64,000 nt of DNA from Gracilimonas sp031581265 (GTDB lineage: Bacteria; Bacteroidota; Rhodothermia; Balneolales; Balneolaceae): NCBI RefSeq assembly GCF_031581265.1, contig NZ_JAVLBQ010000002.1, forward strand, positions 132,325 to 196,324, read 5' to 3'. Below, in pieces: positions 8,854-18,568 of the stretch (position 1 is its first letter; each line of letters opens with the position of its first letter). A model generated the notes under the pieces. It saw only the letters and a list, made by a program, of their open reading frames with translations. It searched no databases and was not told the origin of the DNA. Position numbers and translations under genes: made by a program.

Positions 8854-9177
8854 ATGAAATTTCATCATATCGGAATACCAACGAAAGACTCTTTTGAGGA
8901 AGAAATTGATCTTCCACATTTGAAGATGACTGTCTCTGATCACGAAAGCAATGCCTTTGGCATTCAGTGGCAGCGATATTGGGAAGACGCTCCGTATCCG
9001 GAAATCGTCAAAACTATACCGCATGTTGCTTTCGAAGTAGATAACCTGGAACAAGCCCTGGCAGGAGAGGAGGTTATCATTGAACCGAATTCACCCAGTG
9101 AGGGTTTAACCGTAGCGTTTATCAAAGTGAATGGAGCACCGGTGGAATTCATGGAATTTAAAAAGCCAAAAGATTAG
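8854..9177 (+). CDS. Small VOC-superfamily (glyoxalase-like) protein
   Basis: A 107-residue single-module protein. It starts with the family pattern KFHHIGIPT, has an internal PHVAFEVDNLEQAL (second metal-ligand region) and ends with the beta strands VAFIKVNGAPVEFMEF, including the terminal Glu ligand. VOC proteins bind divalent metal and act as isomerases, dioxygenases or resistance proteins; nothing here fixes which. I chose ATG 8854 rather than the upstream TTG at 8815, because the conserved first strand begins right after this Met and the upstream codons look non-conserved. Confidence 0.8.
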   Translation: MKFHHIGIPTKDSFEEEIDLPHLKMTVSDHESNAFGIQWQRYWEDAPYPEIVKTIPHVAFEVDNLEQALAGEEVIIEPNSPSEGLTVAFIKVNGAPVEFMEFKKPKD

Positions 9178-9222
9178 TAAAATTTATCCGGTTTAGTATC
9201 TGAAAGCCACCGTTAACATTCC

Positions 9223-9230
9223 TATCTTTG
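9223..9230 (+). promoter_or_regulatory. -7 box of the CCA-adding enzyme gene
   Basis: TATCTTTG matches the Bacteroidota TAnnTTTG consensus. It lies 16 bp before ATG 9247, so the predicted leader is only about 10 nt, nearly leaderless. A -33 element is not obvious. Confidence 0.6.
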
Positions 9231-9246
9231 CGGTGCTTTGGAACAC

Positions 9247-10662
9247 ATGAAAAACATACCCCAAAACCACCAAGACGTATTTACCATAATCAGTGAGGCA
9301 GCAGAAAAGCTGGATGCACCTGTTTATGTAGTGGGTGGATACGTCCGGGATTATTACCTCAACCGATTAAAGAACGACGATATTGATATCGACTTTGTGA
9401 CGGTAGGCTCCGGGATTGAATTAGCCCGGGAAGTTTCTGACCGTATGAAGGATTCTTCTTTGGCGGTGTACAAACAATTTGGAACGGCACAGGTGAAAAT
9501 CGGAAACCTGGAGCTGGAATTTGTGGGGGCCCGAAAAGAAAGCTATCGCAAAAACTCTCGCAAACCTATTGTGGAAGACGGCACACTGGAAGACGATCAA
9601 TTGCGAAGAGATCTGACGATCAATGCTCTTTCATGGTCGCTCAATAAGGAGAATTACGGTGAACTCGTTGATCCATTCAATGGAATGGAGGATTTAAAAA
9701 ATGAGAATATAAAAACCCCGATTGATCCTCATCAAACCTTTAGTGATGATCCTCTGCGGATGATGCGAGCCATTCGCTTTGCCTCCCAACTTGATTTCAG
9801 GATTGAAGAGAAAAGCTTTGACGCAATCACGGAGATGTCGGGCCGGATCAGTATTATTTCCAAAGAACGCATTATTGATGAGCTCAATAAGATCATTATG
9901 AGCGATCATCCCTCCCTTGGTTTCACCATGTTATTTAAAACCGGGTTGTTGAAAGAGTTTTTCCCGGAAATGCATAATCTTCATGGGGTAAAAGAGGTAG
10001 AAGGCGTTCGCCATAAAGATAATTTCTGGCATACCTTAAAGGTGCTTGATAATGTAATTGAACTCGGGGCCGACCTTTGGTTACGCTGGGCGGCCATTAT
10101 GCACGACATCGCTAAGCCTCCTACGCAACGATTTCACCCTAAAGCAGGCTGGACTTTTCATGGACATGATGCATTGGGGGCAAAATGGACCAAGAAAATA
10201 TTTCGACGGTTGGGGCTTCCGCTGGATGAACGCATGCGATATGTTCGTAAACTGGTGCGACTTCACCTCCGCCCCATCGCACTTGTATCAGATGAAGTTT
10301 CAGATTCCGCCATCCGCCGGTTGATCTATGAAGCAGGAGATGACATTGATGATTTAATGAAGCTGTGTCGTGCAGATGTTACCACCAAAAATGAATACAA
10401 GAAGGAGCGTTATCAAAAGAATTTTGATTATGTAGAACAGCGGCTTAAAGAGGTGGAAGAAAAGGACCGCATTCGAAATTGGAAAAATCCGCTTTCCGGA
10501 GATGAAATCATGGAAGCACTTAATATAGAGCCATCAAGGACGGTTGGCGATGTGAAAGATGCGGTAAAAGAGGCCATTCTAAACGGAGATATTCCCAACG
10601 ATCACGACGCTGCGTTTGAGTATATGATGAAACACAAAGATGAGTTTTTAGACAATGAGTAA
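9247..10662 (+). CDS. cca: CCA tRNA nucleotidyltransferase with HD domain
   Basis: Adds or repairs the 3'-CCA end of tRNAs. The 471-residue protein has the class II polymerase signature VVGGYVRD, the catalytic carboxylates in DDIDIDF, the tRNA-NT motif RRDLTINAL (template residues RRD), the DDPLRMMRAIRFASQLDF neck region, and a C-terminal HD domain (AAIMHDIAKP). I chose ATG 9247 over the TTG at 9238 because the promoter box is close and the Met is followed at once by family sequence. It overlaps ispE by 8 bp, implying cotranscription. Poly(A) polymerases share the fold, but the HD domain and motif context favour the CCA enzyme. Confidence 0.92.
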   Translation: MKNIPQNHQDVFTIISEAAEKLDAPVYVVGGYVRDYYLNRLKNDDIDIDFVTVGSGIELAREVSDRMKDSSLAVYKQFGTAQVKIGNLELEFVGARKESYRKNSRKPIVEDGTLEDDQLRRDLTINALSWSLNKENYGELVDPFNGMEDLKNENIKTPIDPHQTFSDDPLRMMRAIRFASQLDFRIEEKSFDAITEMSGRISIISKERIIDELNKIIMSDHPSLGFTMLFKTGLLKEFFPEMHNLHGVKEVEGVRHKDNFWHTLKVLDNVIELGADLWLRWAAIMHDIAKPPTQRFHPKAGWTFHGHDALGAKWTKKIFRRLGLPLDERMRYVRKLVRLHLRPIALVSDEVSDSAIRRLIYEAGDDIDDLMKLCRADVTTKNEYKKERYQKNFDYVEQRLKEVEEKDRIRNWKNPLSGDEIMEALNIEPSRTVGDVKDAVKEAILNGDIPNDHDAAFEYMMKHKDEFLDNE

Positions 10663-11527
10663 TTTTTGGATATCAAATTCACATGCAAAAATTAATCTCG
10701 GGTTAAACGTGCTCGAGAAGCTTGAAAATGGCTATCACACCATAGAATCAGGGTTTTGTTTTATTGAATGGAATGATCGGTTTGAAGTGAAGCCAGGACG
10801 AATGCATTTGGAAATGAGTGATCCTAAAATTCCCGTAGATGAATCAAACCTGATTGTAAAAGCAGTAAAATTGCTTCAGGAAGAAGCGGGTTTAAAAGAT
10901 GAGTTTAACATCAAGGTAGAAAAAAACATACCTGCCGGAGCCGGCTTGGGTGGAGGGAGCAGTAATGCCGCCACCACTCTCCGAATGATGAATAAAATAG
11001 CTAACCTTGGGTTGTCAGAAGATGATTTGGTAAATCTTGGCAAAAAACTCGGAGCAGATGTCCCATTTTTTATTAAGGGAAAATCAGCTTTTGTAACCGG
11101 TATAGGCCATGATATTGAGCCTATTGAACTTCAGCCCAATGCATGGATTGTAACCGTATTCCCAAATATTGAAAGCAGCACTGAAGAAGCCTATCGATTT
11201 TGTGAGCCACAGTCTGAGCCGGAATTTTCACTAAAAAAAGTACTGCTTGAGGAAGAACCGGACGAATGGCGCTACTTGCTGATGAATGATTTGGAGAAGT
11301 CGGTATTTCCAAGGCACCATTTAGTTGGTAACATTAAAGATCAATTCTATGAATTCGGAGCAGAGTATGCCAGTATGAGTGGAAGCGGTTCCAGTGTTTT
11401 TGGGGTTTTTGAGCAGGATTTTGTTGCAATTAATGCGTACGAATCGTTTCATAAACTTGGATTTCCGGCCAACCTAACCAAGCCTGATTTTAAGCCAGAC
11501 CAAGGAATTTATTTAAAAGAGGATTAA
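10655..11527 (+). CDS. ispE: 4-diphosphocytidyl-2-C-methyl-D-erythritol kinase
   Basis: ATP-dependent phosphorylation of CDP-methylerythritol in the MEP isoprenoid pathway. The 290-residue GHMP kinase has the N-terminal AKINLGLNVLEKLENGYH motif, the ATP-binding PAGAGLGGGSSNAATTLR loop near 96-113, LGADVPFF, and the C-terminal MSGSGSSVFGVF motif. Length is normal for IspE. It overlaps the end of cca by 8 bp, so translation may be coupled. No other MEP gene is present in the window. Confidence 0.96.
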   Translation: MSNFWISNSHAKINLGLNVLEKLENGYHTIESGFCFIEWNDRFEVKPGRMHLEMSDPKIPVDESNLIVKAVKLLQEEAGLKDEFNIKVEKNIPAGAGLGGGSSNAATTLRMMNKIANLGLSEDDLVNLGKKLGADVPFFIKGKSAFVTGIGHDIEPIELQPNAWIVTVFPNIESSTEEAYRFCEPQSEPEFSLKKVLLEEEPDEWRYLLMNDLEKSVFPRHHLVGNIKDQFYEFGAEYASMSGSGSSVFGVFEQDFVAINAYESFHKLGFPANLTKPDFKPDQGIYLKED

Positions 11528-11608
11528 TAGTTGAGAGTTGATAAAGTGATAGTTGATTTTGCCTGAGATTTGATCAGGACAAAATCACCCTATCAACTCT
11601 CAACTATC
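11527..11608. repeat. Heptamer palindrome without a gene (ispE-glgP gap)
   Basis: The left arm (11527-11561) begins ATAGTTGAGAGTTGATA, continues with AAGTGAT and AGTTGAT, and ends TTTTG. The right arm (11580-11607) is its reverse complement except that it lacks one AGTTGAT unit. The core CCTGA...TCAGG forms a small inner stem. Arms are built of 7-bp units. Nearly the same arm sequence (AGTTGAAAGTTGATAGGG) brackets the four-helix-bundle gene at 57442-57849, so this looks like an empty relative of that arrangement. Confidence 0.8.
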
Positions 11609-11644
11609 CTTCTAAAGGAACTATTTAGATTAGAGAAAAGTATT

Positions 11645-14122
11645 ATGAGTAAAGAAAAAACAATAAATAAGAGCATCCGGTCCGGCATGGACAAGGATTC
11701 ACTTCGGGAAGATATTAAACAACACCTGCGTCACACCCTCGCCAAAGATGAGTACTCCACTACCAAGTGGGATCAATACCAAAGTGTTGCCTTAACAATA
11801 ATGGACCGGCTTAATGACCGGCTCCTGAAAACGCAACAGCATTATTATGAGGTGAATGCCAAAAGGGTGTACTATTTATCTATGGAATATCTGATTGGCC
11901 GGTTGCTGGATAATATGCTGGTCAACTTAAATGTTCGGGACTTAGTAGCCGAAGCATTAGGCGAACTTGATTTATCGTATGAGGATATCCGGGATCAGGA
12001 ATGGGATGCAGGACTTGGAAACGGCGGGCTTGGAAGGCTTGCTGCTTGTTTTTTAGATTCGATGGCAACGCTTGGAATTCCGGCTATTGGTCATGGCATT
12101 CGGTATGACTATGGAATATTCTACCAAAAAATTCAGGATGGGTATCAAATTGAGCGGCCTGATTTGTGGTTGAAATATGGCAACCCGTGGGATACCGTTC
12201 GACCTAAAGTTCAATACCCGGTTGAATTCTATGGAAATCAGAACATAGTAAAAACCAGTAAGGGAGATACCCATTATTCTTGGGAAAATACGCATCGGGT
12301 AAAAGCGGTGGCGTATGATACCCCCATACCCGGTTATGATAATGGGATTGTAAATTATCTACGGTTGTGGAAGGCTGAGTCTTCTTCCGCCATTGACCTT
12401 AAGAGCTTTAACCAAGGACAGTATATTGATGCGGTTCGGGACAACCAGTTGGAACAAAATATATCACGTGTACTGTACCCCAACGATAAGGTGTTTGTGG
12501 GGCAGGAATTGCGGCTAAAGCAAGAGTACTTCCTTGTTTCGGCTTCCATGCAGGATATCATACGGCGGTTCAAAAAACAGTCGAGCGATTTCACCAAGTT
12601 TCCAGAAAAAGTATCAATTCAGTGTAACGATACCCACCCAAATTTGGCCATTCCTGAATTGATGCGTTATCTACTGGATGAGGAGCATATGGATTGGGAT
12701 AAAGCCTGGGATATCACGGTAGAAACCATGGCCTACACTAATCATACCTTACTGCCGGAAGCACTTGAAAAGTGGCCGGTTTCCCTGCTCCGAAATTTGC
12801 TGCCACGGCATTTGAATATTATATATGAGATTAACCGGCGCTTTTTAAATAAAGTAAAGGTAGACCTCGGAGATGACAAGGCGCGCCAAAGCCGCATGAG
12901 TATTGTAAGTGAAGGTGAGCATCCCGTTGTGCATATGGCTCATTTGGGGATTGTAGGAGCTCGAAAAGTAAATGGAGTAGCAGCCATGCATTCACGTTTA
13001 CTAAAAGAATCGATGTTCAAAGACTTTGCGGAAATGTATCAGGATAAATTCACCAATAAAACCAATGGAATAACTCCACGGCGGTGGCTTAAGCAATGTA
13101 ACCCCGAGTTTTCAGATTTAATATCAGATAAAATCGGAGATGACTGGATTACGAACCTGGATGAGTTGAAAAAAATCAACGAGTATGCTGATGATGAGAA
13201 ATTCCGTGAGAAATTTGCGGAAATTAAACTCGAGAATAAAAAGCGGTTGGCGGAATATATTCAAGAGCATAACGACCTGGAAGTAGAGCCAACCTCCATG
13301 TTTGATATTCAGATTAAGCGAATCCATGAATATAAGCGTCAGCTGATGGCGGCCTTGCATGTGGTCACCTTATATAACCGGCTCAAAGAAAATCCCGACC
13401 TGGATATAACGCCAAGAACAGTGATATTTGCCGGGAAAGCAGCTCCGGGTTATACCATGGCCAAACTTCATATTAAGTTAATCAACAGTATTGCCGAAGT
13501 AGTAAATAATGACCCGGAAGTAAATCAAAAGTTAAAATGTGTGTTCCTGCAAAACTATAGCGTAACTCTTGCAGAGAAGCTGATACCTGCAGCTAACCTG
13601 TCGGAACAAATTTCCACGGCAGGGATGGAAGCTTCAGGAACCGGCAATATGAAGTTTGCCCTCAATGGAGCACTGACTATCGGTACTTTGGATGGCGCCA
13701 ATGTAGAGATCAAGGAAGAAGTGGGCGATGAAAACATTTTCATCTTTGGTCTTGAGGAAGAAGAAATAGATCAGCTAAGGCTCGAAGGTTATAATCCCTG
13801 GGATTACTATAACGCCAATAAGGAATTAAAGCAGGCCGTAGATCAGATTCGTGACGGCTATTTCAGCGATGGAGATAAATCTTTGTTTGAGCCGATCATA
13901 AATGCCCTCCTCCATGAAGGTGACTATTTTATGGTGATGGCTGATTTTGAAGCGTATGTTAATAAGCAGGAAGAAGTTTCTGCCTTATTTAAAGATCAGG
14001 ATGAGTGGAATCGTAAAGCAATTATCAATGCGGCCAATATCGGTAAATTTTCAAGTGACCGTACGATCAATGATTATAATGATGAAATTTGGCAGGCGGA
14101 CAAGATAGAAGTGAAGGAATAA
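11645..14122 (+). CDS. glgP: Glycogen phosphorylase
   Basis: Phosphorolysis of glycogen or maltodextrin to glucose 1-phosphate, PLP-dependent, cytosolic. The 825-residue GT35 protein shows VYYLSMEYLIGRLLDNML, GNGGLGRLAACFLDSMATL, QCNDTHPNLAIPELMR and the PLP-lysine motif EASGTGNMKFALNGALTIGT near the C-terminal third. I chose ATG 11645 because the upstream TTG (11570) would translate the palindromic repeat as protein. Length agrees with the family (about 800-840). It stands apart from the glgB-malQ cluster 32 kb away, but the functions join: phosphorylase shortens branches that the debranching activity of other enzymes must remove. Confidence 0.96.
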   Translation: MSKEKTINKSIRSGMDKDSLREDIKQHLRHTLAKDEYSTTKWDQYQSVALTIMDRLNDRLLKTQQHYYEVNAKRVYYLSMEYLIGRLLDNMLVNLNVRDLVAEALGELDLSYEDIRDQEWDAGLGNGGLGRLAACFLDSMATLGIPAIGHGIRYDYGIFYQKIQDGYQIERPDLWLKYGNPWDTVRPKVQYPVEFYGNQNIVKTSKGDTHYSWENTHRVKAVAYDTPIPGYDNGIVNYLRLWKAESSSAIDLKSFNQGQYIDAVRDNQLEQNISRVLYPNDKVFVGQELRLKQEYFLVSASMQDIIRRFKKQSSDFTKFPEKVSIQCNDTHPNLAIPELMRYLLDEEHMDWDKAWDITVETMAYTNHTLLPEALEKWPVSLLRNLLPRHLNIIYEINRRFLNKVKVDLGDDKARQSRMSIVSEGEHPVVHMAHLGIVGARKVNGVAAMHSRLLKESMFKDFAEMYQDKFTNKTNGITPRRWLKQCNPEFSDLISDKIGDDWITNLDELKKINEYADDEKFREKFAEIKLENKKRLAEYIQEHNDLEVEPTSMFDIQIKRIHEYKRQLMAALHVVTLYNRLKENPDLDITPRTVIFAGKAAPGYTMAKLHIKLINSIAEVVNNDPEVNQKLKCVFLQNYSVTLAEKLIPAANLSEQISTAGMEASGTGNMKFALNGALTIGTLDGANVEIKEEVGDENIFIFGLEEEEIDQLRLEGYNPWDYYNANKELKQAVDQIRDGYFSDGDKSLFEPIINALLHEGDYFMVMADFEAYVNKQEEVSALFKDQDEWNRKAIINAANIGKFSSDRTINDYNDEIWQADKIEVKE

Positions 14123-14183
14123 TGAAAATATATTTTCGCGGTAAAATGGATAGAAGTTTAGGATTATCCATTATCTTAACCCT

Positions 14184-15179
14184 ATGAAACAAACTCAACT
14201 TCCTACATCGCAGGTTGATTCCTTAGCCCCGGACAGCTCTATGATTTCCACGGATTCTTCCCTGGTGATGCCAAATCCTACAGGCTATTCCATCTCGGAG
14301 ATATTTCAATATCTATGGGATTTATTGCAAGTTCAGCTTTTTACATTACAGGACTCTCCTGTTACTTTCTTAAAATTAGTTGTTTTCATACTGCTGATCG
14401 TGGGCTTTTCATTATTTGCGGCCTTCGTCAAAAGGCTTTTAAATAATCGAATTTTACCGGGATTTATCCATGACAGTGGCTTGTGTTACACCCTTGCCCG
14501 GATGACACAATACGTTATTGTGGTAATAGGAATTTTTATCTCTTTCCAGTTTCTCGGAATTAACCTGACCGGGTTGGCCGTTATTTTTGGTTTCCTCTCT
14601 GTTGGTATTGGTTTTGGCCTGCAGAATGTGACCTCTAACTTTATCTCGGGATTGATCGTGCTTTTTGAGCGCCCGATAAGTGTTGGAGATAGAGTGTCAG
14701 TAAATAATATTGAGGGAGATGTGGAGGAAATAAATATCCGCTCGACGAAAGTAAAAACCCTTGATAACATTTCGATCATTGTGCCGAATTCGGAATTTGT
14801 TTCTAAAGACGTAATCAACTTTTCACACGGAGATCCGACCTATCGTTTAAGTATTGATGTGGGGGTCTCCTATTCATCTGATCTTGATAAAGTACTAAAG
14901 GCATTAAGCGAAGTGGCTGAGGAAAGCGACAATGTCTTAAGAACCCCGAAGTATGAAGTTCAGCTTCGAAGTTTTGGTGATTCTTCCTGGAACATGAAAC
15001 TGTTTGTTTGGGTACCCGATGTAAAGAAAAGATATGCAGTACAAAATGAACTGAATCAGGCTATCGTTCGCAAGTTTGCATCATACAATATCGAAATACC
15101 ATTTCCCCAAAGAGACTTGCACGTACGTTCTTCAGTAGATCTTCCGGTTAAAGGGAAGCCTAAATCAGATTCAGACTAA
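14184..15179 (+). CDS. MscS-family mechanosensitive channel
   Basis: A 331-residue small-conductance channel that releases solutes on hypo-osmotic shock. After a polar N-terminus come three transmembrane helices (about 59-86, 106-128, 131-160). The pore-lining third helix is Gly/Ala-rich (VGIGFGLQNVTSNFISG). The beta domain follows (FERPISVGDRVSV, GDVEEINIRSTKVKTLDN, IVPNSEF) and then the alpha/beta C-terminal cage ending in IPFPQRDLHVR. The 331-residue length is between E. coli MscS (286) and the larger paralogues. Its 3' end overlaps the stop of the convergent S41 protease gene by 4 bp. Confidence 0.93.
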   Translation: MKQTQLPTSQVDSLAPDSSMISTDSSLVMPNPTGYSISEIFQYLWDLLQVQLFTLQDSPVTFLKLVVFILLIVGFSLFAAFVKRLLNNRILPGFIHDSGLCYTLARMTQYVIVVIGIFISFQFLGINLTGLAVIFGFLSVGIGFGLQNVTSNFISGLIVLFERPISVGDRVSVNNIEGDVEEINIRSTKVKTLDNISIIVPNSEFVSKDVINFSHGDPTYRLSIDVGVSYSSDLDKVLKALSEVAEESDNVLRTPKYEVQLRSFGDSSWNMKLFVWVPDVKKRYAVQNELNQAIVRKFASYNIEIPFPQRDLHVRSSVDLPVKGKPKSDSD

Positions 15180-16591
15180 TTTGGTTTGTTATGAGGCTTA
15201 GGAAAAGTCATGGGCCTATCGGTAAATATATTTCCTCTTTTAAGTTCTACCGGATCAGGTAATTTTTCATAAGGAAGTTCGAATAGAAGTTTTGCGGGCG
15301 GCCCCTCTTCACCCGTAATAATTTCCAGGGCTTTTGCAAGTAACGGGTCAGAAGTATCTCCTATGGGTCGATAAGCTAAAAGGTCTTCAACAGCCTCATA
15401 ATCAGGGCTCAACCCATTTCTAAAATCTGTCACACCATTGGCATTGGCATATTTTAGTGTAACCGGCACAATTGCATATTCATGAGAAGGGGTGGCATTG
15501 AGTCCGGTTAAAACAAATGAGCCATAAAATTTACCGAAGGTATTCTCACCTATAGAAACTACATCCATGTAGGGCTCTAATCCATTGATGAGCAATTCAC
15601 TAGCTGAAGCAGAACTGGAGGTAGTAAGGAAAAAGGCTCGATCTAAATTGAGATTAAGCGGATCATCTGAAAACCGAGCCACTAAATTTTCTGAATCCAT
15701 CCCGTCATTTTCAATATAGAATTCTTCTAACTCTTCATTGTACTCATAGCGCACAAAAACTTCTTCATTGGATGTAACGGAGGGTGGTGCAATGGAATTT
15801 GCAAGGTTCTCAGCTGCATTTATGGTGCCACCGGGGTTGTATCTAAGATCAATGATAAGTTCTGTAACCCCCTCATTTTGGAATTCATTTAGCACTTCGT
15901 CCACGCGCTGTATGAATTGATCATTTTCTCCTGCAAGAAAACGGGTGTAAAATAAATATCCGATTTTGCTGCCATCGCGCTCAATAATATCGGTGTATAA
16001 TACAGGGTCGGTAGAGACTTCCTGCTTAGTTAGCTCGATATTTATTTCTTCATCTGACAGACCTTCTTCAGGGTCATAACTACGGAGGGTATAACTAACT
16101 TCCCCTTCTTCATAAAAAAGATCGATATAGTTGTCGAGGGTTAAAGTAAATCCGTTTATTTTTGTGATCATATCACCTCGATTCATACCAGCTTCGGCAG
16201 CTGGAGAATTTGGATATACAAATTCAATAATAATAAAAACCTCATCTGTATCCAAAAAGCGTCTAAAGGCAGGAGAAAACCCTGCAGTAACCGAGGAGCC
16301 ACTCAACTCGTCAAGCAATGCTTCAGCATCATCGCGTATGTAAGAAAAGTTATCAGAGGGCTCTAACATATTACCAAAGTAAGTTTCCGGAACCTGGCTT
16401 TCATTTACTTCATCGGGCACAAACTCATTCCAGAAATAATAGAAACCCATGTTGGCCTGGATCCAACTATTGATATCGGCATAAATTCCCTCTTCATTAT
16501 CATTGGTGGGATTATCCTTTTTACAGGAAGTCAGTGACAGGGCGATACCTGACATTATAACAATTAGTAATATTGCAGATCTTTTAATCAT
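15176..16591 (-). CDS. S41-family protease, predicted lipoprotein
   Basis: A 471-residue secreted protein with a lipoprotein signal (hydrophobic core, then LTSC with acylated Cys23). It contains a PDZ-like segment (FVYPNSPAAEAGMNRGDMITKINGF) and an S41 peptidase core: ELIIDLRYNPGG, then the nucleophile region TTSSSASASELL, and GENTFGKFYG with the catalytic Lys. Such C-terminal-processing-like proteases trim envelope proteins. It is the last gene of the seven-gene minus-strand Ton operon, 12 bp after tonB. A direct role in Ton function is not shown; position is the only link. Confidence 0.87.
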   Translation of the reverse strand: MIKRSAILLIVIMSGIALSLTSCKKDNPTNDNEEGIYADINSWIQANMGFYYFWNEFVPDEVNESQVPETYFGNMLEPSDNFSYIRDDAEALLDELSGSSVTAGFSPAFRRFLDTDEVFIIIEFVYPNSPAAEAGMNRGDMITKINGFTLTLDNYIDLFYEEGEVSYTLRSYDPEEGLSDEEINIELTKQEVSTDPVLYTDIIERDGSKIGYLFYTRFLAGENDQFIQRVDEVLNEFQNEGVTELIIDLRYNPGGTINAAENLANSIAPPSVTSNEEVFVRYEYNEELEEFYIENDGMDSENLVARFSDDPLNLNLDRAFFLTTSSSASASELLINGLEPYMDVVSIGENTFGKFYGSFVLTGLNATPSHEYAIVPVTLKYANANGVTDFRNGLSPDYEAVEDLLAYRPIGDTSDPLLAKALEIITGEEGPPAKLLFELPYEKLPDPVELKRGNIFTDRPMTFPKPHNKPN

Positions 16592-16603
16592 AAGAATACA
16601 ATT

Positions 16604-17425
16604 TTAGTCAAAGACAAAACGGAATGTAATGGTTCCCCACTGGGCTTGTTGAGGAACTCCGCTTGGTAACCTGGAAAAACGCCAGGTTCTTAGTGTACTC
16701 ATAACTTCTCTTTCCAACTCAGGGTTCATTTTTTTGAGCGGAATGATTCTTCCGACGGTACCATCAGGCCGTACTTCAAAACGAACGGTGATTACGGCCT
16801 CTGTATTTGCTGAATTTTCGGGAAGTAGCTGAACCATTGGAGATCGGTCGATATCGCCTTCCCAGCTTAATTCGTAGGGCGAGGTTTTATCTTCATCATT
16901 ACCGATACCCTGATCAGAATTCATGTCGCCACGGGCCCCTTCTTCATCTCCGCTTTCTTGCGCTCCCTCTGTTACGGTTTCATTTTCTTGGGCAACAGGA
17001 GGGACTTCAACTTCTTCCTCTTGTGGGTCCGTTTCTTGCTGAGTGGGATCAATTTTGTCCGTTTCCGGAGTAGTTACTTCTTCTTCTTGAATTTCTTCAA
17101 CTTGGTCCGGCAAATCAACAGGCTTGGTTTCTTCCTCAGTAGTAGTTTGTGGTGTTACTTCAGGCTCGGGAACTTCTTCTACGGGTTCTTCCGGTTCCGT
17201 TTCAGAATGATTGGGGCGTTGGGCAACTTCTTCATTTTGTACCTCAGAATATTCAGCAAGCTGCCCGGTTTTATATTCTCCAAACTCTACTTCAATATAA
17301 GACGGACGTACGTTCGCATTCATATCGAATGTATAAAGAAGAGAAAGTATTAGAAGAATGGTATTCACACTTAGAGTAACTTTAAGTGCAAAACGATCAT
17401 TCTCTGTGAATTTATAACGTCCCAT
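16604..17425 (-). CDS. TonB-family energy transducer
   Basis: A 273-residue protein with one N-terminal transmembrane helix (about 14-34), a long Glu/Pro/Val-rich periplasmic spacer (about 60-160), and a C-terminal TonB domain (VRFEVRPDGTVGRIIPLKK ... STLRTWRFSRLP). It transmits energy from the ExbB-ExbD proton channel to outer-membrane transporters. It starts 6 bp after exbD and is followed by the S41 protease. The spacer is more acidic than the classic Pro-Lys/Pro-Glu TonB spacer. Confidence 0.9.
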   Translation of the reverse strand: MGRYKFTENDRFALKVTLSVNTILLILSLLYTFDMNANVRPSYIEVEFGEYKTGQLAEYSEVQNEEVAQRPNHSETEPEEPVEEVPEPEVTPQTTTEEETKPVDLPDQVEEIQEEEVTTPETDKIDPTQQETDPQEEEVEVPPVAQENETVTEGAQESGDEEGARGDMNSDQGIGNDEDKTSPYELSWEGDIDRSPMVQLLPENSANTEAVITVRFEVRPDGTVGRIIPLKKMNPELEREVMSTLRTWRFSRLPSGVPQQAQWGTITFRFVFD

Positions 17426-17431
17426 AATTGG

Positions 17432-17845
17432 TTAGGATCCTTGTTCCGTAGCCATTATTATTCTTAGGTTTAAAGCCCTGCTTACGTTCATAACACGTAC
17501 GGCATCATCAACTTTGGCATCTTTATCGGCCCTAAGTACAACGGTACTCTGGGGTTTATTATTTCGGGCGTTTCTTATGGCAGAAGCTAAGGAACCCCGG
17601 GCAGTAAGTTCACCATCCACATAAAACTCTCCGGTTTTAGTTACAGCCACCGAAATAAATTGCGATTCTGTAGCTGCACTGCTTTCCGCTCTCGGTACTT
17701 CCACCCGGATACCAAAATTGGTAACAAAGGAAGAGGTAAGCAGGAAGAAAATAAGCAACAACAATACAATATCAGTCAGTGACGACTGTGAAAACAGCGA
17801 AAGAGGCGGTAAGCGTTTATCTCCTTTTCTGAAATCTCGTGCCAT
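17432..17845 (-). CDS. exbD: ExbD/TolR-family biopolymer transporter
   Basis: A 137-residue protein of the inner-membrane proton channel that powers TonB. A short basic cytoplasmic start is followed by one transmembrane helix (LTDIVLLLLIFFLLTSSFV, about 25-43) with the conserved membrane Asp (D27) and then a periplasmic TolR-like domain (VVLRADKDAKVDDAVRVM). The gap to exbB is 2 bp and to tonB 6 bp, so the three are cotranscribed. TolR is an alternative name, but the adjacent tonB favours ExbD. Confidence 0.93.
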   Translation of the reverse strand: MARDFRKGDKRLPPLSLFSQSSLTDIVLLLLIFFLLTSSFVTNFGIRVEVPRAESSAATESQFISVAVTKTGEFYVDGELTARGSLASAIRNARNNKPQSTVVLRADKDAKVDDAVRVMNVSRALNLRIIMATEQGS

Positions 17846-17847
17846 GA

Positions 17848-18555
17848 TTATTTATTCTCTTTTTTGGCGGGTGATTGTAATAGGTCAAGAAAATCTGCCG
17901 TGGCATTTTCAAGCTCAAAGATAGAGCGGTTAATTTTACCGAGCAGAAAATTATAAAATCCATAAGCTATCAGGCCAACAATCAAACCGGCTGCGGTAGT
18001 AATTAAAGCCTCCCAAATACCACCGGCCAGCACGCTTGGATTTACATTTCCCTGTAAAGACTGAATATCCATAAATGCTTCAATCATACCGGTTACCGTT
18101 CCGGTAAAGCCCAAAAGGGGAGCCACACCTGCTATAGTAGCCAGCCAGTTCATTCGTTTTTCGAGAAAAAAGATTTCCTTTTTCCCGGCATTGTCGATGG
18201 CGTCTTCAATATCGCGTATGGGGCGTCCCAACCTTTTTATACCGGCTTTAATAATTCTTGAAATAGGTTTATCAAATTCATCGCAATAACGCATGGCTTC
18301 GCTTGCTCCGCCTTTGCCGGATTTTAGCATGCCCTCTATAGTCCCTAAAAACTTTTCCGGTTCAACATGAGAGCGATTCAGGGCACGCCATCGCTCAACG
18401 ATAACGTACATTCCGATTATAAAAAGAGCGAAAATGGGAATCATTAAAACTCCGCCCTCAAGCATTAAATCAAAAAATGAGGTGGTTTCTTCCTGCATAG
18501 CCATCAGGGAATCAACGGCAGTGGTGTCCTGCAAAAATATCAGCAATGGGTACAT
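17848..18555 (-). CDS. exbB: ExbB/TolQ/MotA-family proton channel protein
   Basis: A 235-residue protein with three transmembrane helices: about 30-50 (GGVLMIPIFALFIIGMYVIVE), and two in the C-terminal half containing LATIAGVAPLLGFTGTVTGM and WEALITTAAGLIVGLIAYG. These two carry the conserved small and polar residues (T/A/G) facing the ExbD Asp. Together with ExbD it forms the proton-driven motor for TonB. Spacing of 13 bp to the upstream SPOR gene and 2 bp to exbD shows operon membership. Confidence 0.95.
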   Translation of the reverse strand: MYPLLIFLQDTTAVDSLMAMQEETTSFFDLMLEGGVLMIPIFALFIIGMYVIVERWRALNRSHVEPEKFLGTIEGMLKSGKGGASEAMRYCDEFDKPISRIIKAGIKRLGRPIRDIEDAIDNAGKKEIFFLEKRMNWLATIAGVAPLLGFTGTVTGMIEAFMDIQSLQGNVNPSVLAGGIWEALITTAAGLIVGLIAYGFYNFLLGKINRSIFELENATADFLDLLQSPAKKENK

Positions 18556-18568
18556 GTAGATGATCTGT

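Noticed and set aside
16807..17379. Overlapping frames opposite tonB
   Set aside because: They run antisense to the Glu/Pro-rich spacer; the real TonB gene explains the region.
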